Source: Closterium sp. Naga37s-1 | Lineage: Eukaryota; Streptophyta; Zygnematophyceae; Desmidiales; Closteriaceae | Direction of reading: 5' to 3' | Assembly: GCA_947471745.1 (NCBI GenBank) | Contig: CANJKZ010000777.1 | Span: forward strand, 2,480,501-2,544,500 | DNA: 64,000 nt | In this document: in pieces, positions 43,362-56,314 of the stretch | How the letters are laid out: each line of letters starts with the position of its first letter | Numbering within the stretch: the stretch's first letter is position 1 | The notes under the pieces: generated by a model | Told to the model about the DNA's origin: nothing | Seen by the model: the letters and a program-made list of their open reading frames with translations, nothing else | Databases searched by the model: none | Translations under genes and position numbers: made by a program

Positions 43362-45975
43362 CCAACTAAGGGGTGGAGACGACGGCAGCAGCGGCTATGG
43401 GATGCAAGGGAGCCGACGTGGCAGAGGATGTGGCTTCGGTGGTGCTGGACGCGGTGCAAAGAAGGACGACGACTCCAACGACGAACAAGGAGGTACCGGT
43501 TGGGGTCGCGGTGCGAAATATGGACGTGGGGGCAAGTCGGGTGCTGGTGGCAAAATGAAAGGTAGTTGCTGGTATTGTGAGAAGAAGGGGCACCCCTGGT
43601 TTTTGTGCTATAAGAAACCCGATGGATGGACCCCCTAGAATCGTCAGGAGAATGGCGGCGTGCGGAGGAACCAGAAAAACGGCGCGAGCATGGTTGCCGA
43701 TTCGTCCGACAACAACCCGAAGAGCAACGGCGGTACGGAGAAGAAGAAGGAGCGCACCGCGGGCCAGTTCTTCCATATTGGAGAGCAAGGGGAGCAAGGA
43801 GACGCCTCTGGCAAGGTAGGAGCAGAGCTGCATCCCCTGAACTATTGGGTGTTCGGCACGGGCTCTGCTTGGACGATGATGCTGCGCAAGGACCTGCTGG
43901 ACGACGTATGCGTTGCACCGATCAATGAGTTGTGCACCGCCTCTGGGCACACGTGAAGGTGGCAGGCGTGCGACGAGCTGCGTTTAAGGGAGCGGATGGC
44001 AAGCCGGTGGTGCTGCAGACGTTCTCCTCGTTCCTGATGTCAAGGCCAACCTCATCTCCCTGCGTAAGCTTGGCAAGGCTGGGGTGAGCACTAGCATGGA
44101 TGGGGCACGCACGTACCATGGGCAGCTGGGCAATCGGGTGCTTTGGGATCTGCACGAGAGCAGAGACGTGTACAGATCCATGTGGCAGCTGCCGGCATTG
44201 GCGTGACACGGTGAGGGGCAGGCTGGAGAGGGGTCTGCATCCCAGGGGGAGTGCAACGCTGTTGGAGGGGATGGTGTGAAAGTGTCGGCCAGATCTGGGG
44301 AGACGGATTGGTAAACGGCACACCGACGCTTGGGGCATGTAGCAATGCCTCTAAAGCAGCTGAAGAAGGATGGGGTCGTCAAGGGTCTGAAGCTGAATGG
44401 CCAGCCACCTGATGACAACTGTGAAATATGCTTGCTATCCAAATTCACCCGTTTCCCTTTCCATAGTGTGACTGGCAGGAGCAAGAAGCCTTTAGAGTGG
44501 TCCACGTGGACTTTCTGGGGCCGCTGCCGGTTCAGGGGCAGAAGGGGGAGCACCACTTTCTGACCATAGTGGATGATTGGAGCAGGCTTATGTAGGCACA
44601 TCCGCTGAAGCAGAAGGACCACGCCGCCTCTAAAATACGGGAAGGTTGGCTGCCATTCGTGGAGAAGCAAGCGGAGTGTGTGGTGAAGCGGATTAGGACA
44701 GATCGGGGTGGTGAGTTCCTTGAAGCTGAGATGACGGCCTGGCTCATGTAGCAGGGCATCCAGAGAGATCTGACCACGGCTTACACCCCTCAGTTTAACG
44801 CGGTAGCAGAACGGGCGAACCGGACAATTCTGGAGACAGCTAGGGCACTGCTCATAGAATTTGGGCTGGGCAACTTGATGTGGCCCCATGCTGTCCGGCA
44901 CGCTACTGTGGCCAGGAACAGGGTGCTCACTAAGGTTTGTGATGACTCGTGGGTGCCGTTGGACAGGTGGCTTGGGAGGAAGCCGCCGGTGAACATGCTG
45001 AGGGTGTTCGGTTGCATGGCAATCGCTTACGTCCCCAAGAAGTATCGAAGTAAGTAGGGGGCGAGTGCAATCTGGTGTGTGCATTTGGGCTGGCTGCTGA
45101 GAGCAAGGGATGGCTGCTGTGGGAACCATCCAATGGTGTGTTGTTTGACAGCAGGGATGTGAAGTTTGTTGAGGGCATGATGTATGGGAGCTGGGAGAAA
45201 CAGCCGGAGGCCAGGGTGTCCCAGCAGATGGAGCAGATCACCATGCAGCTGGACCTGACTCCTAGTGTGTTGGAGGAGGGAGAGGAGGCAGCTGCAGAGG
45301 GTGGTGATGGAGAGAAGATACAGCCTGCTAGAGAATGGGACATGGGATCTGGTGGTGCTGCCTGAGGGGAAGAAAGCCGTACAGTGCAAGTGGGTGCTAA
45401 GGATCAAGACTGATGAGAAGGGACAGGTCACCATCTATAAGAGTAGGCTGGTGGCTAAGGGGTTTATGCAGAAGGAGAAGCATGACTTCAATGAGATCTT
45501 TGCTCCTACGACAGATGCAGCCGTTAGTGGGAAATTCATAATTCAGATGGATATATCAACGACATTTCTCAATGGGATTTTAGAGAAGGATGTGTACATG
45601 ACGCAGCCGCCTGGGTATGAAGATGGTACGGGCAAGGTGTGCAAGCTGAAAAAGTCCATCTACGGCTTGAAGCAGGTGCCACGCTGCTGGTACCAGAAGT
45701 TGGCAGCTGTTTTAGAGGAGATGGGATTCAGGACCAGCAGCTGTGATGAGAGCCTCTTTCTCAAGGGGGAGGGGGAGAAGCTGGTGCTGTTTCTGGTTTA
45801 CGTAGACGACATTCTTCTCTTTAGCAGCAGCATGAAGGAGATCCAGAATGTGCAGTAGCAGCTGATGGAAAACTTCAAGTGCAAGAGCCTTGGGGAGGTA
45901 AAGTACTACCTTGGGATGCACGTGGAGAGGGATCCAGATCACAGGTGGTTGAAGCTGCACCAGGAGAAGTTCCTG
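43362..45975 (+). pseudogene. Family-A relic A4 (gag to RT)
   Basis: Plus-strand family-A sequence starting mid-gag at AACTAAGGGGTGGAGACG. It carries the zinc knuckle (CWYCEKKGHPWFLC), protease with DTG changed to GTG, integrase pieces (CEICLLSKFTRFPFHS, IRTDRGGEFLEAEM), and RT (AKGFMQKEKHDFNEIFAP, YVDDILLFSSS). About 330 bp is deleted near 45318 and about 36 bp near 45518. Multiple TAG stops. It ends abruptly at about 45975 against element D in opposite orientation. Confidence 0.88.
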
Positions 45976-45984
45976 GGTGGTAAG

Positions 45985-47080
45985 GAGGAAAGACAGCCAG
46001 CGAAGCTCCTGGGCGGCCATGGCCGCAGCGTACACCTCTGCCTCACTGCTGGAAATAGAGACGGACGACGCTTGAGTCGTCCTCCACGAAAAGTTCCAGC
46101 CCCAAGGCTGAAGCATTAACCCTGTGTAGACCACAGCTACTTAGCGTCGTCGGCCCACGACGAGTCCGAGAAACCTGTAAGTGTAACTAACTGCTTCCCT
46201 CCAATGACAAGTCCCATGCCTGATGTACTCGCCACATAATTCGCCACCCTCTTAGCAGCATACCAGTGGGAAGGTCAGTGTCTCCCAGGCGCAACAAAAC
46301 GCGCAAGGACGCTAAGAGGGTAAGCTAGGTCTGGGCGAGTACAGGTCATCAGGTACATGAGACAACCCACCAGCTCAGGATATGGACTACTAGACTCAAA
46401 TGGCTCGTCCGAAGGTGGAGCCGTAAGCCCATGATCCACATCAAGAGGGGCGGGCATTACCTTGGAGATTGGGAAGCGAAACCGCGTGAGGATCTGTTCG
46501 ACCATATGCGACTGCGTCAGCGTAATGGTGCGAGCTGCCCTGTCCCTGATGATCTGCAGACCAAGGTAGCGCTGCAGCTCTCCAAGGTCAATGCAAGTGT
46601 GTCTCCTCTGCAGTTCCTCCTTCACGGAGGCCAGTGCGCGTCGGTCGGGAGTGGCAAAGACCAGGTCGTCAACGTAGACCAGAACAAAGAACGGGGTCGA
46701 GCCACGGCGGATGAACAACGACGCGTCGGCAGACGACGGAAAGAAGTCAAGCGTTGCAAGTGTCGTACGCAGCGTGTCATGCCATTCGCGGGGAGCGTGG
46801 CGCAGGCCATAGACCGGTCGACGTAGCTGCCACTAGGTCCCAGGAAGGAAAGAGCCGGTGAAGCCAGGCGGACGACACAACCAGATCTACTCATGCAGGC
46901 TCCCCTGAAGGAACGCAGTGGAGAAGTCCAAGAAGTGCAAATCGTAGTCGCGCTGTGCTGCGATATGCAGGAACACCCGAATAGTGGTCATCTTCGGGGT
47001 AGGAGCGAAGGTCTGAAAGAAGTCTCCACCGACAACACCCCCAGGGACTCCAGTGCCTCCTGCAGGAACACCCCCAGGCT
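45985..47080 (-). pseudogene. Element D RT and RNase H
   Basis: RT pieces LDFSTAFLQGSLHE, ACATLPANGMTR in an offset frame, and FVLVYVDDLVFATPDRR with LGLQIIRDRAARTITL. RNase H is represented by SSSEAEVYAAAMAAQELRW before truncation. A stop at about 46890 and frameshift near 46720. Confidence 0.82.
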
Positions 47081-47383
47081 CCGCAGCGACCGACCGCGGA
47101 GGCGAACGAGGAGGGAACCGCGGAACAGACGGGAAGCCAGGAGGTGAGGCGGGGAGAGGCCGCTGAGTCGAGACAGCCGTGTCCTCCTCATGAGTGGTCT
47201 CCACTCTCACACCCCCTGCACCCCCAGAGCTGGCACGACGGGCTCCAGCAGCCCCAGTACCCTCACCCTCCGCAATTGCACCTCCAGCACCCCCAGACAC
47301 GACAGAGACAAGACGCTGTGGGGGGGAAGACTGCGGAGTGACGTGCGACACACCTGACGGGGCAGGACGCGAAGGGGGTGGGG

Positions 47384-48576
47384 CTACCCGGGCGATTGGG
47401 GGGGGCTCAAGGGTGAGGAACAGCGGGGGGGAAAAGGCCTCAGAACCTCGGTGAGGGCGAATCTGTAGTAACTGACCAACTCGTTGAAAGTGACTTCCTG
47501 AGAGGCAAAGAACTGGTGGGTGACTGGGTCGTAGAACACCCAGCCTGAGGTGTCGAGTGGGAAGCCAAGAAAGACGCAGGCACGGGTGCGTGCAGACAAC
47601 TTGTTCGCGCCAGGGGCGCGAACGTGTGCCAAATAACCCCAGACGCGGTAGTCAGCTGCTACGCCCGGAAAACCTGTCCACAGGAAGATCGGCGTCACTC
47701 ATGGCCGTGCGTCATTAGGCCATATGTCCAGCTGGTGCGCGGCGTAGCAGACTGCCTGAGGCCACAAATACTTGGGGGCACCGGCATGGCACATGGAGGT
47801 CCGGGAAAACTCCATGACCAGGCCGATGCGTCGCTCGGCTACCCCGTTCTGCTGCGGCGAGTTTGGTAGCGTGTAAGACTGGATAATCCCCCCACCCTGA
47901 CAGAACGTGTCCAGGCGAGTGGAAGAAAACCCACCACCACGGTCCGAGTGTAGGCGGAGCCCACACAGGCCCTGGACGCCACCCCTCGCTAGTAGCCACG
48001 GCTCAAGGACGGTAGGCACGTCGGCCTTTCGTCGCAAGGGGAACCGTGGTATAGCGGGAGTAGTCGTCCACCACAATTGGGAAGTAGCGCTCCTCACGTG
48101 GGCCATGGACTGGGGAGGGGCCCCAGACGTCCAAGTGCAGGGTCTATAAAGGAGGAGGAGGAAAGGGGGGGGAACGAGGAGTGTGGGGCAGCGCGCTGCC
48201 GACCCCCGACGCAGGAAGTGCACGGCGGCGCAGGCGAGCGAGGAAGCGGGGCAAGCGACTCTGGGAGACCTGAGACCTGACGGTGACGTACCATCCTACT
48301 AAGATGTGGGAACGACGGGTGACCGAGACGGTGGTGCCAGAAGACCGACGGGTGGGTGAGTGACCGACAGTCGCATGACACAGCAGCTATCTGACCTGAC
48401 CTGACCTGACCTGACTCAGTGTAGTGGGACCCAGTGTGTAGTGAGTATAGACCAGAGCCCGGCTCCCTGTGGAAAGTGGCTAGAGGCGCCCCCAGTGGCA
48501 CTGACTGTGTAGGAAGCAACAGGCTCGTGCAGTGGGAAAGTAGTGACAACTCCGAGGTCGTGGAGGTGACTGACAC
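47384..48576 (-). pseudogene. Element D integrase
   Basis: Contains LTHPSVFWHHRLGHPSFPHL (zinc His), CTSCVGGRQ, LRLHSDRGGGFSSTRLDTFC, LPNSPQQNGVAERRIGLVME and the C-terminal YRVWGYLAHVRAPGANKLSA. Core Asp and Glu residues are present. Frames 48576-48094, 48223-47699 and 47698-47384 are offset by indels. Confidence 0.85.
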
Positions 48577-49250
48577 CTACCAGGTTTCAAGAGAACGAGG
48601 GGGTGTACTATGAAAAACCCAGAGGGAGCTGCTCGACATGGGAGAGTGGTGGTGCTCTCGGCAACTACAGATCCTACAGAGGGGTCAGCCAAAGCGACAG
48701 TGACTGGAATGTGCAGTGGCGTGAGGTCGGTGCAAACACGAAAGAAATAGCTGGACGCTCCAGAGTCTAGGGTGAAGGAAAGCCGTGCAGTCGGTGAGGT
48801 CGCACCCGAGCCAGCGACAAATGCTTGTACTAGTCTAGTGGTGGCTGCTGCTCCCACACTAAGAACCTCTGAGGCGCCTGGACCGTAAACTACACACGCT
48901 CCAAGACTAAAAACACAAGGCTCAATAGCAGTTGCAGCTCCCACGTACCGGTGTGTGTACTGGCCGGGTCCGTCAGGGCCCCGCTGTGGAGATTGCTGCA
49001 GGCGCTGCAGCTGAACCCGCCACTGCTGCAGCTGCGGCCACCTGTGCGGCTGCCGCTGCCACTACTGCTGCTAAGACCACTGCTGTTGCTGCGGCTGTCG
49101 CCACAACGACATGGCAAGCTAGTACGAGGGGAGGGGTACGTTGGCGATAGCCTAAGTTGCTGCTAGTGCTACTGGTGGCAGCCTAAGCTGCTGCTGGTGC
49201 GCTGGGGGGCAGCCTATACTGCCGATGGTGCAACTGATGGCAGTCTAGTG

Positions 49251-49450
49251 CGGTGGTGAACGGTTGGGTGGGGTTGAGAGTGGTTGGGAACAGTGTTGGA
49301 CGGTCACGCGAGACTAGGACTGGCCTGGTGCGTTGGAATGCGGCTGAGTGCGGTTCCGGTGCTTGTGGGAGGTGTTCAGTGCGGTCGGATGCGGTTGGGA
49401 GCGATGGAGGGCAGTTCAGTGCGGTTGGGAGTGGTCAAGAACGGTCTAGG
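49251..49450. repeat. GGTTGGGTGCGG-type degenerate repeat of element D leader
   Basis: Loose tandem of GTGCGGTTGGGAGTGG-like motifs. It continues as GCGGTTCTGTGCGGTT-like motifs at 56315-56500 on the other side of A1. Confidence 0.6.
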
Positions 49451-50559
49451 TGTTGGGTGCAAATTCACATTGCACGACATCTTGCCGTCTGTTTGTACGA
49501 GTATGCGTGTGCGAATGCATTTGGGTGTGAATGGAATGTTCGTGTGTTTGTTTGCTTTCGCAATTTTCGCTTGAAGCATTTGCAGGTACTCGCGCATTGT
49601 GCGCTGTGGCACAACATTGTACGCACTATGAACAGTACAAGCAGAAAAGGACGAGCTCGCAAAAGGAACCCAAGATGGAAGCTTTGCGGTTCGGTTGAAT
49701 TGATTGTGCAGATTCAGTTCTATCCAACTCGAAATTGTACTATTTTGTTTGGTTGACTATAGTGTAGCAGGGCAGGCACTATAGGGGTACAATTTAGGTG
49801 AAGGTTGGATGTTGTTTGTCTGTATCTGCATGCTACAGGGCCTGGGGAAACCAGCGGAACCAGCATTTGGCTGGTTGGGCAAAGACAAAACAGGTTCTGT
49901 TTTTAGGACCTGAACCTGGTTGTTGTTTTCCCAGGTTGGAAAAACAGAACTAGAGGTTGTTTACCAACCTACCACCTGCTGTTTTGTCCAGCCAGGTTGG
50001 TTCTGTTGCTTGGAATTATTTGGGATCATCCCTGATTGTTCCCAGGTTGATTCCCAAGGTCCTTGCTAGCTAGAGCTATTTATTCCATCTCTTTTTGTAC
50101 CTGAATCTAGTGAAATTGATTCAAGCGAATTCCTTCTTGCTGGAATTTCGTTTCTACGCGGTGCGACGGCGGAATGCTACTTGAGTCAACGCTAGTACGC
50201 TAGCACTCCAACGCTAGGCAAACGCTGTCCGAGCCATAACTTCGTAATGACAGAACTTTTCGCGAGGCAACTTGGTTCATTTTAAAGCTCTTGGAGCGAG
50301 CTTCGATATAGGAAATTCTCAGCTTAATCAGATCGACGGTCTGCACGATACGCTGCGCGACGTTCAAGGTACTCTTGCCGTTTTGACTAAGTTCCTCTTG
50401 ATGCCTCTCTCTACAAACTCGGACCCGAGGATAGGGGCTGGTCTTGTACCAGGCACCCAAGGACCCTTGGGGGTGACCCCGAGGAGAGGTTTTAAACTTG
50501 ATAAAGTCTTAATAGCTTGAGTTTATTAGGCCCTTACACCAACAAGCTGGTATCAGAGC
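49451..50559 (+). repeat. A1 5' LTR and PBS
   Basis: TGTTGGGTGC...TTACACCAACA (1,094 bp), AGC spacer, then TGGTATCAGAGC matching initiator-Met tRNA. Confidence 0.92.
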
Positions 50560-50590
50560 TGCGTTATAGTGATCCTGGATATAGGTAGCT

Positions 50591-53500
50591 ATGGCGGGCA
50601 ACACCTCGACGGGAGCTGGTGAATCTTCAGCCCAAGATCGTAGCGGCAGCCATGATTCTGGTGTTTCAGCGCCAAGGGGAGCGCGAACAAACCAGGGCTC
50701 GCTTGTCAAGGAGGTGCTAAAAAACTTCACCGTCGAGAAGTTCAATGGTGAGGGTTATGATGATTGGGCCTGGAAAATGCAACTATATTTCCGTCAGATT
50801 GGATTGCTGAAACTAATGATTGGAGAGGAGCCTAGACCGAGTGACCCCGCGCTGCAGGAAGATTGGGATGAGCGCTCCTCGGCTGGCTACTATTTGATGT
50901 CGCAGAGTTTGGAGCTGAACCAGCGTCACCACGTCATGCACCTGCTGTCGGAGGTTGAGTGCGGTCCGAAGAAGTGGACCGCGTTGAAGGAGCTGCACGC
51001 CCTGACCTCCGTTGTTGCAACGTTGATGCTGGAGAGGGAGCTGTCCGCGTTGCGCTTGAGTGAGGGAGAGCCGGTGCAACCTGTCCTGGACAAATTGCGC
51101 GACCTCTACGCGAAGTTGGCGACCGCGGGAATCACCTACCCGGAGCAGACCAAGTGCCTCAAGATGCTCTCGCTGCTGCCGGAATCGTGGCTTCAATTCA
51201 CGAGCGGATTGAGCCTGCCGCAGAAACAGAGCTCGTGGACACTCGAGTGGGTGCGGACAAAGACTCTGGAGGAGGACTTCCGTCGCCGCCAAGTGAGGGG
51301 TGGAGACGACGGCAGCAGCGGCTACGGGATGCAAGGGAGCCGACGTGGCAGAGGACGTGGCTTCGGTGGTGCTGGACGCGGTGCAAAGAAGGACGACGAC
51401 TCCAACGACCAAGGAGGAGGTACCGGTTGGGGTCGCGGTGCGAAATCTGGATGTAGGGGCAAGTCGGGTGCTGGTGGCAAAATGAAAGGGAGTTGCTGGT
51501 ATTGTGAGAAGGAGGGGCACCCCTGGTTTTTGTGCTATAAGAAACTCGATAGATGGACCCCCCAGAATCGTCACCAGGATGGCGGCGCGCGGAGGAACCA
51601 GAAAAACGGCGCAAGCATGGGCGCCGATTGGTCCGACAACAACCCGAAGAGCAACGGCGGTGCGGAAAAGAAGAAGGAGCGCACCGCGGGCCAGTTCTTC
51701 CATATTGGAGAGCAAGGGGAGCAAGGAGACGCCTTTGCCAAGGTTGGAGCAGAGCTGCACCCCCTGGATTATTGGGCGTTGGACAGGGGCGCTGCTTGGA
51801 CGATGACGCCGCGCAAGGACCTGCTGGACCACGTACAAGCTGCACCAATCAACCAGGTGTGCTCCGCCTCTGGACACGCGCTGAAGGTGCCTAGTGCGGG
51901 ACGAGCTGCGTTTAAGGGAGCGAATGGCAAGCCGGTGGTGCTGCACGACGTTCTCCTCGTTCATGAACTCAAGGCCAACCTCATTTCCCTCCGTAAGCTT
52001 GGCAAGGCTGGGGTGAGCACTAGCACGGATGGGGCACGCACTTACAAGGGGCAGCAGGGCAATCGGGTGCTTTGGGATCTGCACGAGAGCACGGACGTGT
52101 ACAGATCCATGTGGCAGCTGCCGGCGTTGGCGTGGCATGGTGGAGGGCAGGCTGGAGAGGGGTCTGCATCCCAGGGGGGGTGCAATGCAGTTGGAGGGGT
52201 TGGTGTGAAAGTGCCGGCCAGATCTGGGGAGACGGATTGGGCAACGGCACACCGACGCTTGGGGCATGTGGCAATGCCCTTGTTAAAGCAGTTGGAGAAA
52301 GATGGAGCTGTTAAGGGTCTGAAGCTGAAATGACATCCACCTGATGAGAATTGTGAAATCTGTTTGCTCTCAAAGTTTACCCGTTTCCCCTTCCATAGTG
52401 TGACTGGTAAACGGGTAAACTTTGAGTTGGAGCAAGAAGCCGTTGGAGCTGGTCCACATGGACTTGGTGGGGCCGCTGCCGGTTCAAGGGCACAAGGGGG
52501 AGCGGTACTTTCTGACCATAGTGGATGATTGGAGCTGGCTTATGTGGGCATATCCGCTGAAGCAGAAGGACCATGCCGCCTCTACGATACGGGAAGATTG
52601 GCTGCCATTCGTGGAGAGCGGAGTGTGTGGTGAAGCGGATTAGGACCGATCGGGGTGGTGAGTTCCTTGGAGCTGAGATGACGGCCTGGCTCAAGAACCA
52701 GGGCATCCAGAGGGAGCTGACCACGGCTTACACCCCACAGTCTAATGGTGTAGCAGAACGGGCGAACCGGACAATTCTGGAGACAGCTAGGGCGCTGCTC
52801 ATAGAATCTGGGCTGGGCAACTTGATGTGGCCCCATGCTGTTCGGCACGCTACTGTCGCTAGGAACAGGGTACTCACCAAGGTTGGGGATGACTCGTGGG
52901 TGCCGTTGGAGAGGTGGCTTGGGAGGAAGCTGCCGGTGGACTTGCTGAGGTTGTTCGGTTGCATGGCAGTCGCCCACGTCCCCAAGACCTACCGCAGTAA
53001 GTTGGGGGCGAGTGCAATCTGGTGTGTGCATTTGGGGCTGGCTGCTGAGAGCAAGGGATAGCTGCTGTGGGAACCTTCCAAGGGTGTGTTGTTTGACAGC
53101 AGGGATGTGAAGTTTGTTAAGGGCATGATGTATGGGAGCTGGGAGAAACAGCCGGAGGCCAGGGTGTCCCAGCAGATGGAGCAGATCACCATGCAGCTGG
53201 ACCTGACTCCTAGTGTGTGGGAGGAGGGAGAGGAGGCAGCTGCAGAGGGTGGTGCTGGAGAGAAGGTGCAGGAGGCACCTGCCGGTGAAAATAATGGTGT
53301 GGAGACTAGCATTAGTGGAGCTGCTGGATCCGAATGGGGAGAGCAGCAGCAGGGGAAAACTAAGAAGCCGAAGGGTGTCGTTATGAAGGGATGGGAGACA
53401 CCCGTCTCCAGACCAGGACGTACCCGTATGGCTACTAAGAAGCTGACTGCAGGAGCTGATGTAGCAGTGCAGCAGCTTGGGACAGAGGAGGCATTGCTGA

Positions 53501-55179
53501 TTCTATCGCATGGCTATGATCCGGATGAGGAGGATGAACCTGCCTACTGTTTTCTTGCCCCTGCACCAGAGGAACCAGCTAGCATGGAGGAGGCATTAGC
53601 GGGACCAGATAGGGAGAAGTGGCTGGTTTCCAGGGATGCTGAGTACCGGAGCCTGCTAGAGAATGGGACATGGGAGCTGGTGGTGCTGCCCGAGGGGAAG
53701 AAAGCCGTACAGTGCAAGTGGGTGCTAAGGATCAAGACCGATGACAAGGGACAGGTCACCATCTACAAGAGTAGGCTGTTGGCTAAGGGGTTTATGCAGA
53801 AGGAGAAGCGGGACTTCAATGAGATCTTTGCTCCCACTGCCAAACCCCCTACCCTCCGTGTCTTGTTGGCAGATGCAACCGTTAGTGGGAAATTCATCAT
53901 TCAGATGGATATATCTACGGCATTCCTCAATGGGATTTTAGAGGAGGATGTGTACATGACGCAGCCGCCTGGGTATGAGGATGGTACGGGCAGGGTGTGC
54001 AAGCTGAAAAAGTCCATCTACGGCTTGAAGCAGGCACCACGCTGCTGGTACCAGAAGTTGGCAGCTGTTTTAGAGGAGATGGGATTCAAGACCAGCAGCT
54101 GTGATGAGAGCCTCTTTCTCAAGGGGGAGGGGGAGAAGCTGGTGCTGTTTCTGGTCTATGTGGACGATATTCTTCTCTTTAGCAGCAGCATGAAGGAGAT
54201 CCAGAATGTGCAGCAGCAGCTGATGGAGAACTTAAAGTGCAAGAACCTTGGGGAGGTAAAGTACTATCTCGGGATGCACGTGGAGAGGGATCTGGATCAT
54301 AGGTGATTGAAGCTGCACCAGGAGAAGTTCATCAAGGAGCTGGGGGACAAGTATGGGATTGAGAATGAGCGCAAAGTTGCAGCTCCCCTGCCAGCAGAAT
54401 TCAAGCTTGTGAAAGCTGCAGATGATGAAGGGGTTGAAGCCGAGGAGCAGCAGCAATTTCAGTCCTTGGTGGGCAGCCTCTTGTATGCAGCAGTTCACAC
54501 GAGGCCGGACATCTCTTTCTCGGTTGGGCAGCTGGCTAGGGTGGTGCAGAATCCATCAGAGGAGCAGGTGGATGCAGCTGAGCGTGTGGTGAAGTATCTG
54601 AGCTCTCACCCAAGCATTGCAGTTCAATACTCCGCATCTGCACAGGTGAAGTAGAAAGGGGTTGAGGTGCTGAAAGACAAAGGGGAGAGGCTTGGAAAAG
54701 GCAAGCTCTTTCTCACTTGCTTTACCGATGCTACGTGGGCCTCTGAGAAGGAGGATTCCTCATCTGTGGGAGGATACATCTGCATAGTTGGAAGAGGACC
54801 TGTTAGTTGGAGGTCAAAGAAGCAGACGGAGACGGCACTCTCTTCCGTGGAATCAGAGTACATGGCGATGTTCCATGGGGTGAAGGAGGTGATTTGGCTG
54901 CGGAGGTTGTTAGAGGAGATTGGCCAGGAGCAGAAGGTTGCTACGCCGCTGTTCTGTGATAGCAAGGGGGCTCTTGGGATGGCCAGGCACGCTGTGCTTC
55001 AGGGGCTCAATAAGCACATGCGTATCAAGTGGCACTGGCTGCGTAAGGAGGTGAAGAGGGGGACGGTGAATCCGATCTACATCAAGAATCACCAGCAGCC
55101 AGCAGAATTCCTCACCAAGAGGCTTGCGGATGAGCCTCATTGGCGTTGTGTGCGCATGAGTGGAATGAGCATGAACTAA
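50591..55179 (+). pseudogene. A1 gag-pol with several stops
   Basis: MAGNTSTGAGESS start at 50591. Gag and protease are open to 52333 (knuckle CWYCEKEGHPWFLC; protease motif DTGA mutated to DRGA). Then TGA at 52331, a 19-bp inverted insertion near 52408, integrase 52422-53061 (VVKRIRTDRGGEFLGAEM, TPQSNGVAERANRT), TAG at 53059, linker plus RT 53086-54306 (YVDDILLFSSS), TGA at 54304, RNase H with TAG at 54652, ending ADEPHWRCVRMSGMSMN. Needs A3-like proteins in trans to move. Confidence 0.92.
52369..52426 (+). repeat. 18-bp inverted repeat from templated insertion
   Basis: CTCAAAGTTTACCCGTTT (52369-52386) and its exact complement (52409-52426) with a 22-nt spacer. A3 and A2 have only the first arm; the second arm replaces CAG of the GRSKK codons and adds 19 nt. 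Confidence 0.9.
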
Positions 55180-55210
55180 TATGGAATGATGGGGATGCAG
55201 CCGGCAGGCT

Positions 55211-56314
55211 GAAGGGGAGTGTGTTGGGTGCAAATTCACATTGCACGATATCCTGCAGTCTGTTTGTACGAGTATGCGTATGCGAATGCATTTGGGTGTG
55301 AATGGAATGTTCGTGTGTTTGTTTGCTTTCGCAATTTTCGCTTGAAGCATTTGCAGGTACTTGCGCATTGTGCGCTTTGGCACAACATTGTACGCGCTAT
55401 GAATAGTACAAGCAGAAAGGACGAGCTCGCAAAGGAACCCAAGATGAAAGCTTTGCGGTTCGGTTGAATTGATTGTGCAGATTCAGTTCTATCCAACTCG
55501 AAATTGTACTGTTTTGTTTGGTTGACTATAGTGTAGCAGGGCAGGCACTATAGGGGTACGATTTAGGTGAAGGTTGGATGTTTTTTGTTTGTATCTGCAT
55601 GCTACGGGGCCAGGGGAAACCAGCGGAACCAGCATTTGGCTGGTTGGGCAAAGACAAAACAGGTTCTGTTTTTAGGACCTGAACCTGGTTGTTGTTTTTC
55701 CAGGTTGGAAAAACAGAACTAGAGGTTGTTTACCAACCTACCACCTGCTGTTTTGTCCAGCCAGGTTGGTTCTGTTGCTTGGAATTATTTGGGATCATCC
55801 CTGGTTGTTCTCAGGTTGATTCCCAAGGTCCTTGCTAGCTAGAGCTATTTATTCCTTCTCTGTTTGTACCTGAATATAGTGAAATTGATTCAAGCGAATT
55901 CCTTCTTGCTGGAATTTCGTTTCTACGTGGTGCGACGGCGGAATGCTACCTGAGTCAACGCTAGTACGCTAGCACTCCAACGCTAGGCAAACGCTGTCCA
56001 AGCCATAACTTCGTAATGGCAGAACTTTTCGCGAGGCAACTTGGCTCATTTTAAAGCTCTTGGAGCGAGCTTCGATATCGGAAATTCCTCAGCTTAATCC
56101 GATCGACGGTCTGCACGATACGCTGCGCGACGTTCAAGGTACTCTTGCTGTTTTGACTAAGTCCCTCTTGATCCCTCTCTCTACAAACTCGGACCCGAGG
56201 ATAGGGGCTGGTCTTGTACCAGGCACCGAAGGACCCTTGGAGGTGACCCCGAGGAGAGGTTTTAAGTTTGATAAAGTCTTAATAGCTTGCGTTTATTAGG
56301 CCCTTACACCAACA
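55211..56314 (+). repeat. A1 PPT and 3' LTR
   Basis: GAAGGGGAGTG (55211-55221) followed by the 1,093-bp LTR. A few substitutions separate it from the 5' LTR. Confidence 0.92.

Larger units (their letters stand above)
45976..49450 (-). mobile_element. Short-LTR Copia element D, main part
   Basis: Minus-strand order: protease region (48944-48480, FTLDSGASSYFF), integrase (48576-47384), Pro-rich linker, RT (47351-46275), RNase H to about 45985, where it is truncated against A4. The 5' part continues beyond A1 at 56315. Related to element B by linker and RT. Broken by several stops. Confidence 0.85.
49451..56314 (+). mobile_element. Full-length family-A Copia A1 with perfect TSD
   Basis: LTRs 49451-50544 and 55222-56314, PBS TGGTATCAGAGC at 50548-50559, gag-pol 50591-55179, PPT GAAGGGGAGTG before 55222. 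Flanked by CTAGG at 49446-49450 and 56315-56319. Inserted in element D leader repeats. Gag-pol has at least four stops and a 19-bp templated insertion. Confidence 0.95.
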
